Below, piece by piece: positions 1 to 5,543 of a DNA stretch of 6,033 bases (position 1 is its first letter; every line of letters starts with the position of its first letter). This DNA comes from Labilithrix luteola (lineage in GTDB: Bacteria; Myxococcota_A; Polyangia; Polyangiales; Polyangiaceae). Made by a program: the position numbers and the translations under genes. The notes beneath the pieces were generated by a model. The model had not been told where the DNA came from. It was given only the letters and a program-made list of their open reading frames with translations, and made no database searches. The DNA lies in assembly GCA_026225435.1 (NCBI GenBank), contig JAMFST010001255.1, positions 1-6,033 on the forward strand, written 5' to 3'.

Positions 1-2576
1 AGCCGGTTGCCGTCCTGCAGCGCGGTCCCCAGACGGAGGAGCGCCTTGGCGTCGCGGGGCGAGGCGCTCACCGCCGCTTCGAGCGTCGCGATGGTGTCCT
101 GCGGCCGCCCCAGCTTCTCGAGGAGCTGCGCGAGCTCGAGGCTCGCCGCCGTCGTCCCGGGTTCGAGCGCAAGCGCCGTCCGGTAGTGATCGACCGCGTC
201 CGTGAAGCGCTCCGCCTTCACGCTCGCGCGGGCCAGCTCGAGGAGGGTCGCCGCGTGTGCCGGCCGGTGCTCGAGGCTGCGCGCCAGCATCGACATCGCC
301 TCCTCGTTCTGCCCCGTGCGCGCCAGCGCCACGCCGAGATCGGCCAGCGCGATCGCCTCGTTTGGCCGCCGCGCGACCACCTGCCGGAACGCCGCCACCG
401 CCTCGCTGAACGCGCCCGCCCGCATGTACGCCCGGCCGGCGAGCTCGTAGGCCGCCACGTCCTCGGGACGCAGCCGCGTCACCTCGCGATAGAGCCGCGC
501 CGCGTCCTCGAGCTGCCCTTGCTCCTCGAGCAGGTGCCCCAGCTCGAGCCGCGCCTCGGCGTGCTCCGGCGACAGCTCCACGGTCTTCTCGAAGTGCGCG
601 CGCGTCTCCGGGCGACCCAGCTCCTTGAGCGCCTTGCCCAGTGCGAAGTGCGCCTCGGCGTCTGCCGGATCGAGCTTGATGGCCCCTTCGAGCGCCTGGA
701 CCGCCTCGCGCCCGCGCCCCAGCTTGTACAGCGCGATGCCCATGCGCCGCCGCGTCTCGGCGTCGTCGCCTTCCAGCCACTGCGCCCGCTCGAAGGCGTC
801 GACGGCGCGCTGATCGTGCCCCGCCTCAGCCTGTACATTTCCGAGCAATCGCCACCCGGCCAGATCGTCGGGCACGTCCTTCACCAGCGACTCGAGCACC
901 TCCGCCGAGGCCTCCAGGCGCCTCGTCGTGCGCAGCTCCATCGCCAGACGCATGCGCGTGTCGCGGTGTTCCTGTCCCGTGGCGAGCCCCTTGCTCAGCG
1001 CCTTGCTGAAGGCCGCCGCCGACTCGGTCGGCTTGTTCAGCCGCGAGTACGCCAGCCCCAGCTCCGCCTGCGGCGCGGCATTGTCCGGCTGCAGCGTGGC
1101 GGCGCGCTCGAAGGCGGCCACCGCGTCCGCGTCGCGATCGATCCGCCCGAGGCATCGCCCGAGCTCGAGGAGCGCGTCGAAGTCGTCGGGCCGCGAGACG
1201 AGCAGCTTCTTGTACGCCTCCACCGCCTCGGTCGGTCGATCGAGGTGCGACAGCGCGTTCCCCATCAGCCGCTGCGCCTCCACTTGCTCGGGCCGCGCCT
1301 TGAGCGACAGCTTCAGCGGCTCGACCGCCTCCGCCCACTGCGAGGCCCCGGCGTGGATGACCGCGGTGGTGTACAGCGCGGGCGCGTGATCCGGCTTCAG
1401 CTCCAGGGTCCGCCCGAGCATCTCGAGCGCGCGCGTCGTGTCCTTCAGCTGCAGGTAGTGCGAGGCGATGGTGAAGCGCACCTCGGCGTCGACCGGATTG
1501 AGCTCGTCGGCGCGCGCGAGGGCCGCCGCCGCCTCCGCGAGCCGCCCCAGCTTGCTGTACGTCAGCCCCAGGCTCGCGAAGGCCAGCCCACACGACGGAT
1601 CGATCTTCCTCGCCGTCTCCAGCGGGTCGAGCGCGTCCACGTAGCGCTCGAGCGCATTCAACGTGGTGCCCAGGCCGGCGTGTGCCAGCGGATCTTCCGG
1701 CGCCACCCGCAGCGCGTCGCGGAACACCGTCTCCGCTTCGGCATGCTCGCCGCGACGGTGCAGCGACTGCGCCAGGTTCAGGTACAGATTGACGGACTCG
1801 GAGGCCGCCAGCCCCGCCCTCAGCGCGACCACCGCCTCCTCGTCGCGCTCCATCGCGCCGAGGTTGCGCCCGAGGATCAGCTGGGCGTTCGCGTTGGCCG
1901 GGTTCTTCGTGACCGCGCCCTTCGCCAGGCGAACCGCCTCGGCGTGCTCGCGCAGCTTCTCGTGCACCTGGGCGAGCGCCAGCATCGCCTCGGGAGACTC
2001 GGGCGAGAGACGCAGCGCCTCGGCCAGCGCCGCCTTCGCCTGCTCGAGCAGCTCCAGCCGGTAGTACGTTTGTCCAAGCTCGAAGCGCAGCTCGAAGTTC
2101 GCCGGGTCGGCGTCGGCCGCCTTCGCCAGGAGCGCCGCCGCTTCCTCGTCGTTCCCCTGCTTCGATGCGAGCAAGAGCCCCAGCTCGCGAATCGCGCGCA
2201 CGTGCGTCGCATCGAGCTCCAGCGTCCGCCGGTACTCCGTCGCCGACTCCTCGGCCGCCCCGAGCTTCGCCAGCGCCTGCGCCAGCTGCGCGTGCGCCTC
2301 CACGTGCTCGGCGTTGTGCAGCACCGCCTGCCGCCACGACTCGACGGCCGCCGGAAGGTCCGCCTTCATCCGGTAGGCGACGGCCAGGTTGAAGTGCGCC
2401 TCGGCGTGCGTCGGCTTGCTGGCGATGGCGCGCTTGTACGCGTCGATCGCTTGGTCGATGCGGCCCGCGTTGCGGTACGCCATCCCCAGCTGGAACAGCT
2501 TGTGCGCGTCGCGCGGGCGGATCAGGAGCTGCGTGGTGAGCAGATCGATCGTTCGCTCAAGCTGCGGATCGGTCAT
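1..2576 (-). CDS. Large TPR-array protein, 3'-truncated
   Basis: At least 858 residues are visible and the frame has no stop before the left edge. The ATG at 2576 is the only possible start: an in-frame TAG lies at 2589-2591 with no other start codon between. After about 16 N-terminal residues (MTDPQLERTIDLLTTQ) the protein consists of about 24 consecutive 34-residue tetratricopeptide repeats and part of a 25th. Each shows the TPR pattern, for example AEAHFNLAVAYRMKADLPAAVESW and a closing Pro. The 7th repeat is about one residue short, the 4th one residue long and the 16th about four residues long. No signal peptide, membrane segment or enzymatic domain is seen in the part present. TPR arrays form right-handed superhelices that bind partner proteins. 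It lies 58 nt after the immunity candidate on the same strand, so co-transcription is possible, but nothing ties its role to T6SS. A C-terminal domain may lie outside the window. Confidence 0.95.
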   Translation of the reverse strand, partial: MTDPQLERTIDLLTTQLLIRPRDAHKLFQLGMAYRNAGRIDQAIDAYKRAIASKPTHAEAHFNLAVAYRMKADLPAAVESWRQAVLHNAEHVEAHAQLAQALAKLGAAEESATEYRRTLELDATHVRAIRELGLLLASKQGNDEEAAALLAKAADADPANFELRFELGQTYYRLELLEQAKAALAEALRLSPESPEAMLALAQVHEKLREHAEAVRLAKGAVTKNPANANAQLILGRNLGAMERDEEAVVALRAGLAASESVNLYLNLAQSLHRRGEHAEAETVFRDALRVAPEDPLAHAGLGTTLNALERYVDALDPLETARKIDPSCGLAFASLGLTYSKLGRLAEAAAALARADELNPVDAEVRFTIASHYLQLKDTTRALEMLGRTLELKPDHAPALYTTAVIHAGASQWAEAVEPLKLSLKARPEQVEAQRLMGNALSHLDRPTEAVEAYKKLLVSRPDDFDALLELGRCLGRIDRDADAVAAFERAATLQPDNAAPQAELGLAYSRLNKPTESAAAFSKALSKGLATGQEHRDTRMRLAMELRTTRRLEASAEVLESLVKDVPDDLAGWRLLGNVQAEAGHDQRAVDAFERAQWLEGDDAETRRRMGIALYKLGRGREAVQALEGAIKLDPADAEAHFALGKALKELGRPETRAHFEKTVELSPEHAEARLELGHLLEEQGQLEDAARLYREVTRLRPEDVAAYELAGRAYMRAGAFSEAVAAFRQVVARRPNEAIALADLGVALARTGQNEEAMSMLARSLEHRPAHAATLLELARASVKAERFTDAVDHYRTALALEPGTTAASLELAQLLEKLGRPQDTIATLEAAVSASPRDAKALLRLGTALQDGNR

Positions 2577-2634
2577 CGGGGAGCGATTCTACCTGGAAGT
2601 CGATACGCGCGTCCGGTGGACCGACGGGACTCGA

Positions 2635-3111
2635 TCAGGCGATGGCGGAGCGGCCAACGGCACTTGCGAGGTTCGCCTCGCGCAAGATGCCACTTTCGAC
2701 ACCATCGCTCCGCACGAGCAGGTGATCGGAGTTGTATTCGAAAGAGGACGCAATGGGCGAGCCCGACGGATCCGTTCGGTACCAGCCGACGATCTCGGCG
2801 AAGGCAACCTCGCCGTCCGCAGAGCCGACGCGCGGGTCGATCACGTACAAGAATTCGCCTGGCTTCACGCGCGCTTCCCCCTCGAGGAGCGCCGGCCGGT
2901 CCGGCAACTGGCCGCGCATGAAGCGGGTGAAGAAGTCGACGAAGGTCTTGTTGCGGCGGAAGGTTGCCCACAGCGGTTGCCCGTCCGGACCGGGATCCAT
3001 CTGGCCGACGACGGCGTGCGGTCCGATCGCCTGGATGCCGTCGTCGGGCCGGAGCGCCAGGAGCGAGATGTTCTTGCCGTCCCGCGTGACCGTCATCAGA
3101 GCGAGAGGCAT
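2635..3111 (-). CDS. Candidate immunity protein for the upstream ADP-ribosyltransferase effector (unrecognised family)
   Basis: This 158-residue protein has no signal peptide or membrane segment, so it is presumably cytoplasmic. The ATG at 3111 shares its A with the effector's TGA stop (TGATG), and a GGAG sits 7 nt upstream, which fixes the start; longer versions of the frame would run into the effector gene without need. I do not recognise the family. Visible features are an N-terminal strand-rich part (MPLALMTVTRDGKNISLLAL), a central helix rich in Phe (NKTFVDFFTRFMRG), a strand EFLYVIDPRV and a later GEVAFAEIVGWY. It is too short, and lacks the look of, an ADP-ribosylglycohydrolase, so if it is an immunity protein it more likely blocks the toxin by binding. 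That role rests on position and coupling: toxin-adjacent small genes in T6SS cassettes usually encode immunity. An accessory role in effector loading is the main alternative. Confidence 0.75.
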   Translation of the reverse strand: MPLALMTVTRDGKNISLLALRPDDGIQAIGPHAVVGQMDPGPDGQPLWATFRRNKTFVDFFTRFMRGQLPDRPALLEGEARVKPGEFLYVIDPRVGSADGEVAFAEIVGWYRTDPSGSPIASSFEYNSDHLLVRSDGVESGILREANLASAVGRSAIA

Positions 3112-5483
3112 CAGGGATCTCCGGGCAACTTGGGTCCCGTGTAGTCGGGGTTCTTGACCCATTGAAGTGGCGCATCCGGGTCGACGTGGCTGCCATCGGC
3201 ATTCGTCGCCCACGTGTTGTCGGCATTGAGGGCCGGCTTCACTTCAGCGTACGAATGAACATTCTCCCACGGAATGGGCTCGGAGAATGCGACCTCTTGG
3301 TTGTCCTGGGCCAGCGGGCCGGTACCCTGGGCCGCGTCCACGTCCACGCCGCCATCCTGCACGAACTTGTAAGCAGTTCCACCGCTCTTGAACCGATCCA
3401 AGTAACTCACCGGTTGCTCTCCGATGGGATACGGGTCGCGCGCGTAGACGGACGCCACTTGCTCGCTCTTGCTCCCGCTGACCCACTGGCCTTCGGGCCG
3501 ATTGACGGGCAGGTGGTCGGCCAGGGAAATCTGATTGTTCGGGTTGCGGCCGGTGAAGCCGCCTGCGGCCTTGATCTGCTCGGGTGAGCGGGAATCGCCG
3601 CGATAGAGGACCGGTGAGTGATCGACGATCGACTCGTCAGCGTCACTCTGCGACATGACCTTCGTGAGGTCGGTCGTTTTCTCCCTCGCGAGACTGCTCG
3701 CGGGAGGTGCCTCGTCCGCTCCATCGCACGTCGGGCACTTCGGCTCCGGCGTGGGACGGATCTCGTTGCTCTCGAGGTACCCCGGAGGCGGCTCGCCGAA
3801 CTCCTCGATGTACGAGGGGAGGAAGTCGGTCTTCACCTTGGCGATCAGCTCGTCGGACGGCGGCCCGCGCATGCTGCTCCGGCCGGTGACCTCGGCCTCG
3901 GTCTCCATCCAGGCGAAGTTGTTCTTGTAATACTCGTAGAACCCTTCCGGATCCGGGCTGCCGGCGTCGAGCCACTGCTGGTGGTGCTGGCCCTCGTGGT
4001 ACATCGACTCCGCGGTCCCTCGCTGGGAAGCGGGCGTGCGTCCCTGGTTGCGCACCTCGAGGGTCGGTGTGTCGCCGGGGTTGTCCGGCGGGCGGAAACC
4101 GCCGTCGGTGTCGGAGTCGCTGGGCAGCAGGCGGACCTTGAGCTGACCGTTCTGGATCTTCTCGGCGATCGCCTGCGCTTCCGGCGTCTTCGGCGGATTG
4201 TCCTTGATGCTCTTGGCGAAGAACTTCTCGCCGTCGGCGTACTGCTGGGCCTCGAGCGCCTCGCGAGCAGCCTTCTCCTCCTCGGTTTCCTGAGGAGCTT
4301 CCTCTTCCTCTGGCTGCGGCTCCGGCGGCGTCTCCTCGGGCGGCGGAGGCGGCTCCTCGGGTGGCGTCTCGACGGGTTCCGGGCTCGCCGCGCAGGTCGG
4401 GCATTCTTCTGCTGGCGGTGCGACCTCCATCGGCGGCGGCTCTTCCGCCGGCGGTTCGGCCGGAGGTGTGGCCAGGTCCGCGCCCGTCTTGGCGGGGCCC
4501 TTGAAGAGCTTCCCCGCCTCGAGGATGCCGACGGTGACGAAGCTCGACATGCCGCCGTAGAGATCTTTGTAGCGATGCGCCGCGGGGTCGTCGGCGTCGG
4601 CCCGTGCATCGGCCGCCGACTTCGCCGCACGCGCCTTGGCGGCGGAGTCGAACCCGAAGGCCGCCTCCGCCCCCTCGAACTGGTCCTCGGCGTTGTCGAC
4701 GACCATCGTGCCGTAGCTCTGGACCGGCTCGTGCCCGCCGTGCCCTTCCGCGCGATCCTGCATGTCGCCGAGCTTCGAGAGCAGCGGTGTCAGGACCAGG
4801 CTCGAGCCGGCCCAGATACCACCCATCCGCGCGACGCCGACGAGACCGGCGACGAGACCGCCCGCAGCGAAGCCTGCGGCGACTGCGAGTCCCATCGACG
4901 CCAGACCGAACCACTTCGCGGTCCACGCGGCCGCACCGAGCGCATCTTCGAAGAGCCCCGAGGACGTGCTCTTGCCGGTGTCCGCTGGTGGACCGCCGAT
5001 GAAGGTGTAGGTCGCCGGCTTGATGACCTTGCCGCTGCAGGACGAGAGGTCTTCGTTGCGCGAAGCCGGCAACTTCCTCATGAGCACCGTCGCGCTGCCC
5101 TGGCGCATCTGCGCGCCATTGTGGTTGACGGGATCGGTCGCCCGCGCGGCGGCCATGTGCTCGATGGTGACCGTGTCGAGCCCCTTGACGATGGCGCCGC
5201 ACGGGGCGCCGCCCTTCACCGCGGGGGCGTCGAAGGTGTGGGCGAAGCGACCGACGACCATGGCGCCCGTCGCGGCGAGCGCGACGGCCCCCGTGACGGC
5301 GGCTGCTGTGGCCAACCCCGCTGCGACGACACCTACGCCGATGACGACGGGCGCGAAGACGACGAGCGCGACGCCGACCGCGGCGCCGAGGAGGAGACCG
5401 ACGGCGAAGCCGACCCAACCCTTCCAGGTGGAGCTATGGCCCCCAACCTGGTCCCCCATTCTCGCGGCCTGAATTGCTCCCAT
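3111..5483 (-). CDS. T6SS prePAAR/PAAR effector with HExxH domain and C-terminal cholera-toxin-like ADP-ribosyltransferase
   Basis: This is a 790-residue polymorphic toxin. Residues 6-16 carry a prePAAR-like motif (AARMGD then H16). Residues 22-78 form a Gly/Ala/Val-rich hydrophobic block, about 80-165 a PAAR-type domain ending TFIGGP, and about 181-237 a second hydrophobic block. The order prePAAR-TMD-PAAR-TMD is that of class II prePAAR effectors such as Pseudomonas Tse6, which it resembles from memory (QGSATV, TFIGGP, later YKDLYGG); no alignment was run. Then come a Pro/Glu-rich linker (338-402), a putative zinc metallopeptidase domain (HEGQH at 496-500) and an ADP-ribosyltransferase domain (about 620-750). 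The ATG at 5483 is chosen because the next Met (residue 9) would remove the AAR of prePAAR, no start codon lies upstream before the in-frame TAG at 5544, and a GGGGA lies 11 nt upstream. It would be loaded on a VgrG spike and injected into neighbouring cells. The molecular target is unknown. Confidence 0.93.
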   Translation of the reverse strand: MGAIQAARMGDQVGGHSSTWKGWVGFAVGLLLGAAVGVALVVFAPVVIGVGVVAAGLATAAAVTGAVALAATGAMVVGRFAHTFDAPAVKGGAPCGAIVKGLDTVTIEHMAAARATDPVNHNGAQMRQGSATVLMRKLPASRNEDLSSCSGKVIKPATYTFIGGPPADTGKSTSSGLFEDALGAAAWTAKWFGLASMGLAVAAGFAAGGLVAGLVGVARMGGIWAGSSLVLTPLLSKLGDMQDRAEGHGGHEPVQSYGTMVVDNAEDQFEGAEAAFGFDSAAKARAAKSAADARADADDPAAHRYKDLYGGMSSFVTVGILEAGKLFKGPAKTGADLATPPAEPPAEEPPPMEVAPPAEECPTCAASPEPVETPPEEPPPPPEETPPEPQPEEEEAPQETEEEKAAREALEAQQYADGEKFFAKSIKDNPPKTPEAQAIAEKIQNGQLKVRLLPSDSDTDGGFRPPDNPGDTPTLEVRNQGRTPASQRGTAESMYHEGQHHQQWLDAGSPDPEGFYEYYKNNFAWMETEAEVTGRSSMRGPPSDELIAKVKTDFLPSYIEEFGEPPPGYLESNEIRPTPEPKCPTCDGADEAPPASSLAREKTTDLTKVMSQSDADESIVDHSPVLYRGDSRSPEQIKAAGGFTGRNPNNQISLADHLPVNRPEGQWVSGSKSEQVASVYARDPYPIGEQPVSYLDRFKSGGTAYKFVQDGGVDVDAAQGTGPLAQDNQEVAFSEPIPWENVHSYAEVKPALNADNTWATNADGSHVDPDAPLQWVKNPDYTGPKLPGDP
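3119..3122 (-). promoter_or_regulatory. Shine-Dalgarno GGAG and TGATG stop-start overlap coupling effector and immunity candidate
   Basis: On the minus strand GGAG lies inside the last codons of the effector, 7 nt before the ATG at 3111. That ATG overlaps the effector stop by one base. This layout implies translational coupling, so the protective protein would be made whenever the toxin is. Confidence 0.8.
3234..3626 (-). other. ADP-ribosyltransferase toxin domain, cholera/pertussis-type (residues about 620-750)
   Basis: The domain follows cholera/heat-labile enterotoxin A landmarks in order. LYRGDSRSPEQIKAAGG matches LYRADSRPPDEIKRSGG, giving the NAD-binding Arg as R628 with D630 and R632. 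ADH with H657 matches the active-site His region (LYDH). WVSGSKS (S669-G670-S671) matches the STS motif (VSTS). NQEVAF...IPWENV matches EQEVSALGGIPYSQI, giving the catalytic Glu as E730. Known enzymes of this clade transfer ADP-ribose from NAD+ to proteins, and some relatives modify nucleic acid. Here the residue two before the catalytic Glu is Asn (N728), not Glu or Gln. About 40 further residues (751-790) follow and match nothing I recognise. The comparison is from memory, but four motifs in the right order and spacing make the fold assignment strong; the acceptor is unknown. Confidence 0.9.
3744..4277 (-). other. Putative HExxH zinc metallopeptidase-like domain of the effector (residues about 403-580)
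   Basis: The motif YHEGQHHQQW places H496, E497 and H500 in the HExxH arrangement of zincin peptidases: two histidines bind zinc and the glutamate acts as general base. About 27-31 residues later, WMETEAEV offers Glu 527, 529 or 531 as a third ligand, as in gluzincin-type enzymes. Before the motif there is an Ala/Glu-rich helix (403-445) and a strand-like segment LKVRLLP (448-454). I cannot assign a named family. The domain could be a second toxin activity, a self-processing protease that frees the C-terminal transferase, or an inactive structural remnant. The spacing and motif are seen; peptidase activity is inferred. Confidence 0.65.
4278..4472 (-). repeat. Pro/Glu-rich low-complexity linker in the effector (residues about 338-402)
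   Basis: The coding sequence is made of reiterated Pro and Glu codons (runs such as EEPPPPPEE and PEEEE), typical of a disordered, extended linker. It separates the spike/membrane half from the enzymatic half and contains one CPTC motif at residues 361-364. There is no exact DNA tandem repeat, so this is protein low complexity, not a satellite. Confidence 0.8.
4494..5483 (-). other. Delivery module of the effector: prePAAR, TMD1, PAAR, TMD2 (residues 1-330)
   Basis: The first hydrophobic block begins at W23 and runs to about V78 with small-residue packing (GLLLGAAVGVAL and similar). Such blocks are what Eag chaperones hold before export. PAAR candidate metal ligands are H16 from prePAAR plus H121 and C149; C95, H82 and H109 are also nearby. 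The segment SSCSGK has Lys where a Cys-x-x-His pair would be expected from Tse6-like PAARs. The second block (about 181-237) is followed by a charged, Ala-rich stretch (270-300) and a short amphipathic or hydrophobic segment at about 305-327 starting RYKDLYGG. Domain edges are estimated by eye. Confidence 0.85.
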
Positions 5484-5494
5484 GCGTCGATGGA

Positions 5495-5499
5495 TCCCC
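5495..5499 (-). promoter_or_regulatory. Probable ribosome binding site (GGGGA) for the effector gene
   Basis: On the minus strand GGGGA lies 11 nt before the ATG at 5483, a little long but usable. It sits in the 60-nt gap after the chaperone stop codon. No promoter or terminator was seen in this gap, so chaperone and effector are probably on one transcript. Confidence 0.5.
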
Positions 5500-5543
5500 G
5501 GGAAGGTGCTCGATGAGTCTCGGAGGCGGAGGCCTTGTCGGCG

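Noticed and set aside
826..2337. A 503-codon open frame on the minus strand
   Set aside because: It is out of frame with the TPR gene; the translation is Ala/Gly/Arg-rich without repeats of TPR type.
1..2576. CRISPR-like or tandem DNA repeat suggested by the regular 102-nt period
   Set aside because: The period is that of 34-residue TPR units and the DNA copies are strongly diverged; it is protein repetition only.
2607..2625. Possible small hairpin (GTCC-GGT-GGAC) between the immunity candidate and the TPR gene
   Set aside because: The stem is only about four base pairs and no T-run follows on either strand, so it is not supported as a terminator.
2577..2634. Promoter for the TPR gene in the 58-nt gap
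   Set aside because: No convincing -35/-10 pair or operator was seen, and the Shine-Dalgarno match before the ATG is weak (AGGT about 14 nt upstream); nothing can be claimed.
186..2921. A 911-codon open frame on the plus strand
   Set aside because: It lies antisense to the TPR gene and is Arg/Leu/Gln-rich with no recognisable domain. Long open antisense frames are expected where the real gene has G/C at nearly every third position.
2635..3213. A longer 192-residue version of the immunity candidate starting at 3213
   Set aside because: The extra 34 residues overlap the effector's C-terminus in another frame and look like shadow sequence; the ATG at 3111 has a GGAG at ideal spacing and a stop-start overlap.
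3643..5418. A 591-codon open frame on the minus strand
   Set aside because: It is an alternate frame of the effector gene, made of Arg/Gly-rich noise.
3618..5516. A 632-codon open frame on the plus strand
   Set aside because: It is antisense to the effector gene, whose PAAR, HExxH and ART motifs prove the minus-strand frame; the plus-strand translation is low-complexity Arg/Gly/Leu.
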